A stretch of DNA of 64,000 nucleotides, from NCBI RefSeq assembly GCF_037996645.1, contig NZ_JBBMXV010000002.1, positions 1-64,000 on the forward strand, in the 5' to 3' direction. Position 1 is the first letter of the stretch. Every line of letters begins with the position of its first letter. The position numbers and the translations under genes are program-made. Below, one piece after another: positions 9,342 to 18,016 of this stretch. Below the pieces are notes generated by a model that was not told the origin of the DNA, searched no databases, and saw nothing but the letters and a program-made list of their open reading frames with translations. Source of the stretch: Halalkalicoccus tibetensis (GTDB lineage: Archaea; Halobacteriota; Halobacteria; Halobacteriales; Halalkalicoccaceae).

Positions 9342-9614
9342 TCAGCGCGACTCGATCGCGAGGGTGTAGAGCCGCTTTCTGGCGTCCGAAAACGAGAAGC
9401 GCGACTCGACGACCTCCTCCTCCTCGAGGCGGTTCAGCGCGTAGCGAACGGTCCGCGGGGGCAGCAGCGTCTCCTCGGCGAGCTGGCTCTGGGTCAGTGT
9501 CTCGTTGTACTCGAGCACCTTCGCCACCAGCTTCGCACTTGGTGGGAGCTCCCGGACCGCCTCCCATCCCGTCTCCTCCCCCGGGCCGGCCGTGACTGCC
9601 TCTGACGTACTCAT
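9342..9614 (-). CDS. MarR-like winged-helix transcriptional regulator
   Basis: 90-residue predicted DNA-binding protein. Residues from about 22 read as a canonical winged helix: LPPSAKLVAKVLEYNETLTQ, then SQLAEETLLPPRTVRYALNR as helix-turn-helix, then LEEEEVVESRFSFSD as the wing. No ligand-binding domain is present, so it is a minimal regulator. The ATG at 9614 (MSTSEAVTAG) is preferred over one 24 bp upstream because homologous small haloarchaeal regulators are this size. It is divergent from the PAN gene; the 117-bp intergenic space contains an AT-rich inverted repeat that could be an operator. Target unknown. Confidence 0.8.
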   Translation of the reverse strand: MSTSEAVTAGPGEETGWEAVRELPPSAKLVAKVLEYNETLTQSQLAEETLLPPRTVRYALNRLEEEEVVESRFSFSDARKRLYTLAIESR

Positions 9615-9643
9615 TTCACGTCCATCTACCGGATTCAACGTAA

Positions 9644-9668
9644 TAATATTTCTCCTTTTGGAATATTA
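9644..9668. promoter_or_regulatory. AT-rich inverted repeat between the wHTH gene and pan (candidate operator)
   Basis: TAATATT (9644-9650) and AATATTA (9662-9668) form a perfect 7-bp inverted repeat with an 11-bp spacer, in one of the few AT-rich stretches of this window. It overlaps where the TATA box of the minus-strand wHTH gene should lie (about 30-54 bp before its ATG). It may be an autoregulatory site. Confidence 0.4.
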
Positions 9669-9695
9669 CTACTGAGAATTTCAGTCGGGTTGACC

Positions 9696-9710
9696 CGAAA
9701 CCTCTTATGA
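9696..9710 (+). promoter_or_regulatory. pan: BRE/TATA promoter of pan
   Basis: CGAAACCTCTTATGA has the BRE (CGAAA) and TATA (CTTATGA) arrangement. The TATA centre is about 25 bp before the ATG at 9732, so transcription would start at or next to the start codon. Confidence 0.6.
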
Positions 9711-9731
9711 GTCAGCGCCGTAAATCGGGCA

Positions 9732-10946
9732 ATGACTGATACCGTCGAGGACGTGGACCTTCCCTACGAGGAGGACGACACCTCACAGCAGGAGAAGATC
9801 GAGGCGCTGCGCGACCGGCTCGACGTCCTCGAGGACCAGAACGAGGAGATGCGCGACAAGCTGCTCGACGCGAACGCCGAGAACAACAAGTACCAGCAGA
9901 AGCTCGAGCGCCTGACCCACGAGAACAAGAAGCTCAAGCAGTCGCCGCTGTTCGTCGCGACGGTCCAGGAGCTGACCGACGAAGGCGTCATCATCAAACA
10001 GCACGGCAACAACCAGGAGGCGCTCACCGAGGTCACCGAGGAGATGCGCGAGGAGCTCGAACCCGACAGCCGGGTTGCGGTCAACAACTCGCTGTCGATC
10101 GTCAAGCAGCTCGAGGGCGAGACCGACGTCCGCGCCCGCGTCATGCAGGTCGAGGAGAGCCCCGAGGTCTCCTACACCGACATCGGCGGCCTCGACGAGC
10201 AGATGAACGAGGTGCGCGAGACCGTCGAGATGCCGCTTCTGAAGCCCGACGCCTTCGAGGAGGTCGGGATCGAGCCCCCGAGCGGCGTTCTCCTCTACGG
10301 ACCGCCGGGCACCGGGAAGACGATGCTGGCGAAGGCCGTCGCCAACGAGACCGACGCCACCTTCATCAAGATGGCCGGCTCCGAGCTCGTCCACAAGTTC
10401 ATCGGCGAGGGCGCGAAGCTGGTTCGGGACCTCTTCGAGGTCGCCCGGGCCCACGAGCCCGCCGTGCTGTTCATCGACGAGATCGACGCCATCGCTTCCA
10501 AACGCACCGAATCGAAGACCTCCGGCGACGCCGAGGTCCAGCGCACGATGATGCAGCTCCTCTCGGAGATGGACGGCTTCGAGGATCGGGGAGAAGTGCG
10601 GATCATCGCCGCCACGAACCGCTTCGACATGCTCGATCGCGCGATCCTCCGCCCGGGCCGGTTCGACCGCCTCATCGAGGTCCCCAAGCCCGACGTCGAG
10701 GGTCGGGAGCTCATCTTCCAGATCCATACCCGGAACATGAACGTCTCCGACGACGTCGAGTTCGGGGCGCTTGCCGAGGAGGTCCACGAGGCAAGCGGCG
10801 CGGACATCAAGGCGATCTGTACGGAGGCGGGGATGTTCGCCATCCGCGACGACCGCACCGAGGTCCGCATGGCGGACTTCGAGGAGGCCTGGGCGAAGAT
10901 CCAGGCCGAGGAGGAGGACGACGAGGTCTCGAAGACGTTCGCCTGA
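9732..10946 (+). CDS. pan: PAN, proteasome-activating nucleotidase
   Basis: AAA+ ATPase ring that unfolds proteins and feeds them to the 20S proteasome. The 404-residue product has an N-terminal coiled coil (about 18-70), an OB-like domain (about 72-130) and an AAA+ domain with Walker A GPPGTGKT at 190-197, Walker B LFIDEID at 246-252, and sensor/arginine-finger segments RIIAATNR and LRPGRFDR. The pore loop K-F-I-G-E-G follows HK at about 221. The extreme C-terminus is KTFA; the usual gate-opening HbYX motif (hydrophobic-Tyr-any) appears here as T-F-A, with Phe in place of Tyr. A BRE/TATA promoter lies directly upstream. A PAC2-type chaperone ending in MYQ is encoded at 48454-49194. Confidence 0.96.
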   Translation: MTDTVEDVDLPYEEDDTSQQEKIEALRDRLDVLEDQNEEMRDKLLDANAENNKYQQKLERLTHENKKLKQSPLFVATVQELTDEGVIIKQHGNNQEALTEVTEEMREELEPDSRVAVNNSLSIVKQLEGETDVRARVMQVEESPEVSYTDIGGLDEQMNEVRETVEMPLLKPDAFEEVGIEPPSGVLLYGPPGTGKTMLAKAVANETDATFIKMAGSELVHKFIGEGAKLVRDLFEVARAHEPAVLFIDEIDAIASKRTESKTSGDAEVQRTMMQLLSEMDGFEDRGEVRIIAATNRFDMLDRAILRPGRFDRLIEVPKPDVEGRELIFQIHTRNMNVSDDVEFGALAEEVHEASGADIKAICTEAGMFAIRDDRTEVRMADFEEAWAKIQAEEEDDEVSKTFA

Positions 10947-11016
10947 TTCCGGTCGTCGGACCACCGGTACCACAACAGCTACCATTCTACACGCGTTATC
11001 GGAACCAGATAGCGAC

Positions 11017-11574
11017 ATGCTCGAGCGACTACGCGAGGACGTCCGGACGGCGAAGGCGAAGGACCCGGCGGCGAAGGGCACGCTCGAAGTCCTGTTGGCG
11101 TACCCGGGCCTGCACGCGATCTGGCTCCACCGGATCGCCCACGCGCTCTGGTCCGCCGACTTCCGCCTCGCCGCCCGACTGCTCTCGCATCTCACTCGCG
11201 GGCTGACCGGCGTCGAGATCCATCCGGGCGCCGAGATCGGCCGGCGGTTCTTCATCGACCACGGCATGGGCGTCGTGATCGGCGAGACCGCCGAGATCGG
11301 CGACGACGTGATGCTCTATCACGGCGTGACCCTCGGCGGGGACTCGCTGGCCGACGAGAAGCGCCACCCCACGCTGAAGGACGACGTCACCGTCGGGGCA
11401 GGGTCGACGCTCCTGGGACCGATCGTGCTCGGCGAGGGCGCGAGCGTCGGCGCCGGGTCGGTGGTACTGGACTCGGTGCCGGGCAACTGCACGGTCGTTG
11501 GCAACCCCGCGAAGCTCGTCGGGGACTGTGCAAACGACGACTCGGCGACGCTCGGCCGGAGCGTCGACCGTTAG
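11017..11574 (+). CDS. cysE: Serine O-acetyltransferase
   Basis: Transfers acetyl from acetyl-CoA to L-serine, the first step of cysteine synthesis. The 185-residue protein has a short helical N-terminus ([17 protein letters not shown]) followed by left-handed beta-helix hexapeptide repeats: [19 protein letters not shown] with the catalytic His-Gly pair, then [20 protein letters not shown] with the second His, and [19 protein letters not shown]. This is the short EpsC-like form without the extended helical domain of E. coli CysE. Start ATG at 11017. The stop codon overlaps the convergent small gene by 4 bp. No cysteine synthase is in the window. Confidence 0.92.
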   Translation: MLERLREDVRTAKAKDPAAKGTLEVLLAYPGLHAIWLHRIAHALWSADFRLAARLLSHLTRGLTGVEIHPGAEIGRRFFIDHGMGVVIGETAEIGDDVMLYHGVTLGGDSLADEKRHPTLKDDVTVGAGSTLLGPIVLGEGASVGAGSVVLDSVPGNCTVVGNPAKLVGDCANDDSATLGRSVDR

Positions 11575-11702
11575 AACGCCGCGAAGACCGCGTACGGTAT
11601 CAGGAAGAGCAGAACCGTCATGACGACCAGGACGATACCGTAGCCCGCCAGCGTGCCGGCGGCGGCGCGAAAGGCGGGATGGTCGAACCGGGTGGAGTCC
11701 AT
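11571..11702 (-). CDS. 43-residue single-pass membrane protein
   Basis: Small protein starting [20 protein letters not shown], then [23 protein letters not shown]. The second half is one hydrophobic helix. Support comes from the clean start and stop, codons ending in G/C, and position in a short gap between genes. The stop codon overlaps the cysE stop by 4 bp in convergent orientation. It lies 40 bp downstream of the DUF5800-like gene on the same strand and is probably cotranscribed with it. Function unknown. Confidence 0.65.
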   Translation of the reverse strand: MDSTRFDHPAFRAAAGTLAGYGIVLVVMTVLLFLIPYAVFAAF

Positions 11703-11742
11703 ACCGGGCGGTCGAGGGGGACCGGGTAAAAGCTACCGGCGG

Positions 11743-11940
11743 TCACCCGACGATGTCGCCCACGCGCCGGGGCTCGCCGGAGAGGTCGGGGCTGTCCTCG
11801 ATGATCTGGAGGATCTCGTGGTCGGTGACGTCCCAGTAGCGCTTCTCCGTGGCCTCCTCGATCAGCTCGCGCTCGAGGCGGAACTCCGTCCCTTCGTAGA
11901 CGGCGTCGACGCCCTCGTCGTCGATGGAGATCGTCGTCAT
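11743..11940 (-). CDS. DUF5800-like small haloarchaeal protein
   Basis: 65 residues from MTTISIDDEGVDAVYEGTEF, ending in E-P-R-R-V-G-D-I-V-G. Contains a compact alpha/beta pattern with conserved-looking segments RLERELIEEAT, YWDVTDHEILQIIE and LSGEPRRVGDI. I recognise the family from haloarchaeal genomes as DUF5800; this is from memory. The ATG at 11940 is preferred over an open extension to 12000, which overlaps the promoter region of the divergent gene at 12037. Function unknown. Confidence 0.7.
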   Translation of the reverse strand: MTTISIDDEGVDAVYEGTEFRLERELIEEATEKRYWDVTDHEILQIIEDSPDLSGEPRRVGDIVG

Positions 11941-12036
11941 GGCTGGATCGAGGCCGTCGAGCGCAAAGATCCTGTCGTCTGACGCCCGTCGGACGGCCAC
12001 AGGAGTTTTAAGAGGTCCGGCCGACGAAAGGAAGGC

Positions 12037-12894
12037 GTGTCACTCCGGCCGGACCCGCTCTCCGCGCTCTCCATCCCCGACGGCACCGTCGTCGAGGAGC
12101 ACGACCTCGTGGCCGACGGCGACGTGCTCGTCGGCGCACAGAGCACGGTGGAGTTCGGGATCCGTGGCCGGAACGTCGTCGCCGGCGAGCGCGTGCGTTT
12201 CGGCGGCCACATCGAGGCCGAGGGCGACTGCCGGCTCGATACCTGGTGTACGGTCGCCGACAACGTTCTCGTCGGGGGGGACGCGTATCTCGGCGAGCGC
12301 ATCGAGATCGACGGCCAGCTGGTCGTCGGGGGCGATCTGGACATCGGCGACGACGTCCAGATCGCCGAGGGGTTCGAGGCCAGCGGCTGGATCGTCATCC
12401 GGAACCCGATGCCGACGGTCGTCTTCCTGTTCATGTACCTCACCCACCTCCTCCGGATGGGCGAGGACGACGCCGCCGAGGAGCTCCTTGAGGGGATGTT
12501 CGACGAGGAGGAGGGCCCGCCGCCGCTCACGATCCCGACGGGCGCGACCGTCTCCGACGACGCCTGGCGGGTCTCGGCGCCGGCCGATATCGGCCGGGAC
12601 TGTCGGCTGCACGGCAACGTCCGCACGGAGTCGATCTCGCTCGGCGAGGACAGCGAGATCTTCGGCAGCCTGCGTGCGCGAGACGACATCACCATCGCCC
12701 CGGGCGCGATCGTCCACGGCGACGTCACCACCCGTGGCGGGACCGTCACCGTCGCCGAGGACGCGCGGGTGTGGGGCGACATCTCGTGTGAGCACCTCGA
12801 TCTCGCCCGCGACGGGGTCGTCGACGGGACGATCCGCGCCCGCGGCGAGGTGAACATGGGGCTCTCGACGGACCCCGGCGGCTCGCCCCAGTGA
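12037..12894 (+). CDS. Bactofilin-like polymer-forming beta-helix protein
   Basis: 285 residues from a GTG start. Two stretches of beta-helix turns (roughly 15-125 and 175-275) show the V-x-G-D/V-x-A repetition of polymer-forming cytoskeletal proteins, e.g. VVGGDLDIGDDVQIAEG and FGSLRARDDITIAPGAIVHG. Between them lies a hydrophobic segment, PMPTVVFLFMYLTHLLRMG (about 124-146), then an acidic region. This layout suggests a filament- or scaffold-forming protein with one membrane-associated helix rather than an acyltransferase; no catalytic His of hexapeptide transferases is evident. It is divergent from the DUF5800-like gene. Exact role unknown. Confidence 0.7.
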   Translation: MSLRPDPLSALSIPDGTVVEEHDLVADGDVLVGAQSTVEFGIRGRNVVAGERVRFGGHIEAEGDCRLDTWCTVADNVLVGGDAYLGERIEIDGQLVVGGDLDIGDDVQIAEGFEASGWIVIRNPMPTVVFLFMYLTHLLRMGEDDAAEELLEGMFDEEEGPPPLTIPTGATVSDDAWRVSAPADIGRDCRLHGNVRTESISLGEDSEIFGSLRARDDITIAPGAIVHGDVTTRGGTVTVAEDARVWGDISCEHLDLARDGVVDGTIRARGEVNMGLSTDPGGSPQ

Positions 12895-12913
12895 CCCTAC
12901 CGGACAATGATGA

Positions 12914-13291
<378 letters not shown>

Positions 13292-13305
13292 GGGGGTGAG
13301 TGGGC

Positions 13306-14187
13306 ATGTACACAGTCACGCTGACGAAGGGCGTCCCGGACTTCAGCGAGGGAGCGGTCTCGTTCGATGACGAGGGACACTTGGAGCGGGGCAAGACCCC
13401 GACGGTGATGAACCCTAACGACGCGTTCGCGCTCCGGGCGGCCCTCCAGACGAAGGTGCGCCACGGGGGTACCGCGGCCGTGATGAGCATGGGCCCGCCG
13501 GGCTACGGCGACGTGCTCCAGGAGGCCATGGAGTCGGTCTACGCCGACGAGCTGTTCCTGCTCTCCGATCGCGAGATGGCCGCCGCCGACACTTGGGCGA
13601 CGTCGATCACGCTCGCGACTGGGATTGAGAAGATCGCCGAAACGCGCGAGGAGCCCGACCTCCTCTTCGCGGGGTTCAAGACCGCCGACGGCGAGACGGG
13701 CCACACCGGCCCGCAGACCTGCTGGTGTCTCGACTGGCCGATCCTCACGCACGTCATCGCGCTCGACGTGGACGAGGAGGAGCGAACCGTCCGGGCGAAA
13801 CGGCTCGTCGAGGGCGACATCGAGGAGATCGAGACCGTCGAAGCGCCGCTTCCCGCGATGATCGTCACCGACCCCGAGTTCGAGCCGACGTACAGAAAGG
13901 CCGCCCATCGCCTCACGTACAAGGACCTCCGCGAGGAGACCAAAGCGCGCGCCGAGTCCCACGAGGGCTATCTCACGACGTGGGACCACGAGGAGCTGAA
14001 CCTCGACCCCGACTACATCGGGCTCGACGGCTCGCCGACAATCGTTTCCGGCGTGGATCCGATCCCGAAGGCTCCCTCCGAGCGCGAGGCGACGATGGTC
14101 GAACCCGGCGACGAGGCCGGGATGGAGTCGGTGCTCGACGAACTGCTGCCCTACACCGGCGGCGAGGCTGCCGCAGGGGGTGACTGA
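13306..14187 (+). CDS. etfB: Electron transfer flavoprotein beta subunit (FixA-like)
   Basis: 293-residue EtfB/FixA homologue that should pair with EtfA and bind FAD/AMP at the subunit interface. Recognisable segments are KTPTVMNPNDAFALRAALQT, GGTAAVMSMGPPGYGDVLQEA, and D-E-L-F-L-L-S-D-R-E-M-A-A-A-D-T-W-A-T, all standard in EtfB (N-P-N/D-A, MGP, L-L-S-D-R). The loop G-H-T-G-P-Q-T in the middle is the expected nucleotide-contact region. ATG at 13306 is preferred to a GTG at 13300 because GGGGGTGA at 13292-13299 sits as a ribosome-binding site. It lies 14 bp after the ferredoxin gene and 2 bp before etfA. Confidence 0.93.
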   Translation: MYTVTLTKGVPDFSEGAVSFDDEGHLERGKTPTVMNPNDAFALRAALQTKVRHGGTAAVMSMGPPGYGDVLQEAMESVYADELFLLSDREMAAADTWATSITLATGIEKIAETREEPDLLFAGFKTADGETGHTGPQTCWCLDWPILTHVIALDVDEEERTVRAKRLVEGDIEEIETVEAPLPAMIVTDPEFEPTYRKAAHRLTYKDLREETKARAESHEGYLTTWDHEELNLDPDYIGLDGSPTIVSGVDPIPKAPSEREATMVEPGDEAGMESVLDELLPYTGGEAAAGGD

Positions 14188-14189
14188 CG

Positions 14190-15863
14190 ATGGTCGAACT
14201 CAACCCGCGCGATCACGACATCGCGGAGCTCGGGCCCAAGCTGCGGGAAGTAGAGGACCTCGATGAGCTGGAGGAGATGCTCGAGATCGAGGAGGGCGGG
14301 CCGAACCGCGAGGACGTCAAGACCCTGCTCGTCAGCCGGATCGAAAAAGTGGAGGCCGAAGAGGAGGACGAGGAGAGTCCAACGGACGTCGACCCGAGCG
14401 AGCACACCGTCGCCGAACTGGGCAACCTCGTCCGGAAGATCGACGACGTCGACGAACTGGAAGTCCTGCTGGAGGAGGAGAAGAAGGGACAGGACCGGAA
14501 GACCGCGAAGCGACTGATCGAGAGCCAGCTCGACTCCGTCCAGGGCAGCGAGGAGGGCGAGACGACGGAGCGGCTCCCGCCCGAGGAGAAACACCCCGAC
14601 CTCGACCACCCGACGGCGGACAAACAGTACGTGAAGGCCTTGGAGGGTGGCGACTACCGGGACATGTGGGTCTACTGTGAGACCCAGCGGGGCGAGCTGA
14701 TCGACGCCGCAAAGGAGATGCTCGGGAAGGCCCGCGAGCTGATGGACGGCTACAACGACTCCTATGACGAGGAAGAGCGCGTCGTCGCGGTCGTGATCGG
14801 CGATTCGGTCGAGGAGTTGGCCGAGGAAACGATCGCCTACGGCGCGGACGTGGCGATCTACACCGAGGACGATCGGTTGGAACGGTTCTACCACAAGCCC
14901 TACACCGAGGTGTTCTGCGAGATGGCCCGGGCCGGATCGGGAAGCGAGCGGGACACCTCACGAGCCGACGCCGACTGGAAGACGACCGAGGGCGAGGTCT
15001 ACGACGAGCCCCGGTACGTGCTCTTCCCGGCGACGAACAACGGCCGGGACCTCTCGGCACAGGTCCAGGCCGAGCTCGATTCGGGGCTCGCCAGCGACTG
15101 TTCGGGCCTCTACATCGAGGAGACGGTCATCTCGAACCCCGCGAAGACGGGCGGGGCCGGCGACAAGAAGGAGTTCGAGCGCGTGCTCCACATGAAACGG
15201 CCCGACTTCTCGGGCTTCGAGTACTCGACCATCCTCTGTCTCGACGCTCCCGGGAGAGAGTTCCACCCGCAGGGCGCCTCGGTCATCCCGGGGAGTTTCG
15301 ACCTGCCCGAACCCGACTTCGAGCGCGAGGGCGAGATCGTGGAGTTCGAGGCGACCTTAGACGAGGAGTGGTTCCGCGTCACGATTGAGGACCACGACCG
15401 CCTCGAAGGCGGCGTGGACCTCACGGGGCGGGAGGTGATCGTCGCGCTCGGGCGCGGGATCGGCGACGATCCCACGAGGGGAATGGAGCTCGGCCTCGAA
15501 CTGGTCGACGCCTTCGAGGACGCCGATCTGGGGATCAGCCGCGGGATCGTCACTTCCTCCTATCAGTTCGAGGGCCACGTCGAGCGCTACGCGAAGGAGG
15601 AACGCCAGATCGGCGAGACCGGCCAGGTCGTCGCGCCCGACCTCTACATCGCCGCGGGGATCAGCGGCGCGATCCAGCACAAGGTGGGGATGGACGACTC
15701 CGAGACGATCGTCTCGATCAACACCGACCCCGAGGCCGACATCCGCGACTTCTCGGACTACTTCATCGAGGGCGACCTCTTCGAGGTCCTCCCGCGGCTC
15801 ACGGAGGCGATCGAGCGCGGCGAACCGGTCCCGATTGCCGCCGACGGAGGGGGTGATGACTGA
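14190..15863 (+). CDS. etfA: Electron transfer flavoprotein alpha subunit with N-terminal tandem helical repeats
   Basis: 557 residues, against about 310-320 for ordinary EtfA. Residues from about 160 on are a normal EtfA: WVYCETQRGELIDAAKEMLG at the start of the Rossmann domain and, near the C-terminus, the FAD-binding segments SRGIVTSSYQ, GETGQVVAPDLYIAAGISGA, INTDPEADI and GDLFEVLP. The first 150 residues contain two related helical repeats of about 45 residues (HDIAELGPKLREVEDLDELE at about 10 and HTVAELGNLVRKIDDVDELE at about 70, each followed by a charged helix with K-T or R-D-V-K-T-L-L) separated by an acidic linker. Their role is unknown. The stop overlaps the fixC start by one base. 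Confidence 0.93.
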   Translation: MVELNPRDHDIAELGPKLREVEDLDELEEMLEIEEGGPNREDVKTLLVSRIEKVEAEEEDEESPTDVDPSEHTVAELGNLVRKIDDVDELEVLLEEEKKGQDRKTAKRLIESQLDSVQGSEEGETTERLPPEEKHPDLDHPTADKQYVKALEGGDYRDMWVYCETQRGELIDAAKEMLGKARELMDGYNDSYDEEERVVAVVIGDSVEELAEETIAYGADVAIYTEDDRLERFYHKPYTEVFCEMARAGSGSERDTSRADADWKTTEGEVYDEPRYVLFPATNNGRDLSAQVQAELDSGLASDCSGLYIEETVISNPAKTGGAGDKKEFERVLHMKRPDFSGFEYSTILCLDAPGREFHPQGASVIPGSFDLPEPDFEREGEIVEFEATLDEEWFRVTIEDHDRLEGGVDLTGREVIVALGRGIGDDPTRGMELGLELVDAFEDADLGISRGIVTSSYQFEGHVERYAKEERQIGETGQVVAPDLYIAAGISGAIQHKVGMDDSETIVSINTDPEADIRDFSDYFIEGDLFEVLPRLTEAIERGEPVPIAADGGGDD

Positions 15864-17611
15864 TGGCCGCGAACACCGATCCCGCCGAGAAGACCGAGAA
15901 CGCACCTGCGGAGGCGCTCGATCGGGGTGAGGCGGCCGACGCGGGCGGGAGTACAGACGACTACGAGCACTACGAGGCGGTCGTCGTCGGCTGCGGACCG
16001 GGCGGGGCGGCCGCGGCCGCCACGCTCGCTCGCAACGGCGTCGAGACGCTGGTGCTCGAACGCGGCGTCGACGCCGGCTCGAAGAACGTCTCCGGGGGGC
16101 TGCTCTACGCCGAGGGATCGGCCCCCTACACGATCGACGACCTCTTTCCCGACTTCCGCGAGGAGGCCGCCGAGCGCCCCATCACGGAGTACTACCTCCA
16201 CAACGTCGCCGGCGATCGGGTGAAGACGTTCGACATCACCGGCCTGCACGAGCACGACACCGAGTGGTCCGACGCGGTGCTGCGGCGGCGGATGGACTCG
16301 TGGCTCGCAGAGCGGGTCCACGAGATGACGAGGGAAACGGGCGGCGGGCTGCTGACCGAGGTGCGGGTGAACGGCCTTCTCAGAGACGGCGGGGAGATCG
16401 TCGGCGTCACCTGCGACGAGCTCGATCCCATCCGCGCCGATCTGATCGTCGCGGCCGACGGCGTCAACAGCGAGCTCGCCCGGGACGCCGGGCTGATGGA
16501 CTGGGAGGAGCCCGAGCAGTGGTTCCAGGGCGTGAAAGCGGTCGTCGACCTGCCCGACGTGAACGACCGGTTCGGGCTAGATAGTGATGAGGGCGAGGCC
16601 CACCTCTTCTCGGGCGACCTGTTCTCGGACGTCCGGGGCGGGGGCTTCCTCTATACCAACGAGGAGTCGCTCTCGATCGGGACGGTCTTCCACCTCGATT
16701 CGCTGGTCGCCGAGGAGGCCGAACCCCACGAACTGCTGGACGTGCTGCTCACCCACCCGCTCCTCGGGGAGTGGCTCGACGACGACTACCACGAACGGGA
16801 GTACAGCGCGAAGCTGGTGCCGGATTCGAAGAAGGTCGCCAACCCCGAGCCCCACGAGGGTCGGCTCGTGCTCGTGGGCGACGCGGGCGGGCAGATGCAG
16901 GCCCAGGGGCCGATCATCAAGGGGATGAACCACGCCGTGACGGCGGGCGCGCTCGCCGCGGAAGCGTTCGTCGAGGCGCGCTCGCGGGGTGATCCCACCC
17001 TCGCGGGCGAGCGCTACGCGAAACGCCTCCGTGACGAGGGCGTGATGGCGAAGCTCCGCCCGCGGCGCTACGAGGTCGCAAGCGCCCTGGGCGAGCGCGC
17101 CCCGGTCGCGGCCCTCACCGACAGGGTGGTCGACTCCCGCGTTGGACGGGCGGGGGTCCGCGCGCTCTCGGGCCAGTTGGAGCGGCTCTACGGCTCGCCG
17201 TACCTCTCGATGATGGTCCCCGACACCGCGACGCCCTACGTAACGCTCCCGGCCGTCATCGCCGAGGAGCTCGGCGAGCCAGTCGAGGGCGAGAACGACG
17301 TCGAGCCGCCGAGCCTCGCCGACCGGATCGGCGAGTTGACCTACGACACCGACGTGGGCAACCCACACATCGAACTGCTCGACGAGTCGGTCGAGGCCAG
17401 CGGCGCGGCGGTGACGGCCTGTCCGGTCAGCGCGCAGGACTTCGGCGGGGGTTGTTACCGCGAGGAGGTGGTGAAGACCAACGGAGGTGAGGAACGACTC
17501 GTCAGCCTCGACACCCAGCCCTGTGTCGAGTGTGGGACGTGTGCGATCGTCGCCGACACCCGCTGGGAGCACCCGCGCGGCGGGAAGGGCGTCGAGTTCC
17601 GCGAGGGATGA
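15863..17611 (+). CDS. fixC: FixC-FixX fusion, Etf-linked quinone oxidoreductase
   Basis: 582-residue flavoprotein. The N-terminal dinucleotide fold VVGCGPGG (41-48) follows a 35-residue acidic tail. FixC/geranylgeranyl-reductase-type segments include NVSGGLLYAEG, VVAADGVNSELAR and LVGDAGGQMQAQGPIIKGMN. From about 515 there is a ferredoxin-like FixX domain: Cys520 in CPVSAQD and the CxxCxxC at 554, 557 and 560 (CVECGTC), then WEHPRGGKGVEFREG. Those four cysteines match the cluster ligand pattern of ETF-ubiquinone oxidoreductase. In many bacteria FixC and FixX are separate proteins. The enzyme should pass electrons from EtfAB to a membrane quinone, probably menaquinone here (inference). Its stop overlaps the next start as ATGA. 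Confidence 0.92.
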   Translation: MAANTDPAEKTENAPAEALDRGEAADAGGSTDDYEHYEAVVVGCGPGGAAAAATLARNGVETLVLERGVDAGSKNVSGGLLYAEGSAPYTIDDLFPDFREEAAERPITEYYLHNVAGDRVKTFDITGLHEHDTEWSDAVLRRRMDSWLAERVHEMTRETGGGLLTEVRVNGLLRDGGEIVGVTCDELDPIRADLIVAADGVNSELARDAGLMDWEEPEQWFQGVKAVVDLPDVNDRFGLDSDEGEAHLFSGDLFSDVRGGGFLYTNEESLSIGTVFHLDSLVAEEAEPHELLDVLLTHPLLGEWLDDDYHEREYSAKLVPDSKKVANPEPHEGRLVLVGDAGGQMQAQGPIIKGMNHAVTAGALAAEAFVEARSRGDPTLAGERYAKRLRDEGVMAKLRPRRYEVASALGERAPVAALTDRVVDSRVGRAGVRALSGQLERLYGSPYLSMMVPDTATPYVTLPAVIAEELGEPVEGENDVEPPSLADRIGELTYDTDVGNPHIELLDESVEASGAAVTACPVSAQDFGGGCYREEVVKTNGGEERLVSLDTQPCVECGTCAIVADTRWEHPRGGKGVEFREG

Positions 17612-17973
17612 GCGCGGGGGGCGCGGGCCGTGAGGCCCGGATCGGGGCGCTCGCGGAGCGCGCCCGCGAGGAGCGAGCGGCGTTCGATCCTCCTGAGAAC
17701 CCGGACGAACGGGCCCTCTCGTACCTGAGAGAAGGGCTGTGGCCCGTTCTTGCGGTCTACATCGAGGCGCGCTCGAACGGCGGACGCCTCTCGCGGGCGG
17801 AGCACGACGCGATCGAGGACGCGCTCAACGAGTGGCTGGAGCTGTACGCGCTGTGTTACGGCGTCGGGATCGACGCCCAGTTCTCGGTCCGGGAGACCGC
17901 CGAGCTGTTCGTCGAGACCCACCACCTTCGGGATACTGCCCAGCTCCTTACCCACGTTCCGGACCGCCGATAG
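17608..17973 (+). CDS. Unknown helical protein, last gene of the Etf operon
   Basis: 121-residue, predicted all-helical acidic protein, MSAGGAGREARIGALAERAR onwards, with LSYLREGLWPVLAVYIEARS and a later helix LNEWLELYALCYGVGID, RETAELFVETHHL. I do not recognise the family. Its start overlaps the fixCX stop by 4 bp, so translation is coupled and a role in Etf maturation or activity is possible, but this is guilt by association only. No Cys pattern or nucleotide-binding motif is visible. Confidence 0.75.
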   Translation: MSAGGAGREARIGALAERAREERAAFDPPENPDERALSYLREGLWPVLAVYIEARSNGGRLSRAEHDAIEDALNEWLELYALCYGVGIDAQFSVRETAELFVETHHLRDTAQLLTHVPDRR

Positions 17974-18016
17974 ATCGGACGTAAGATTATTGGTTAGTGG
18001 TGTGGTATCATTAATC

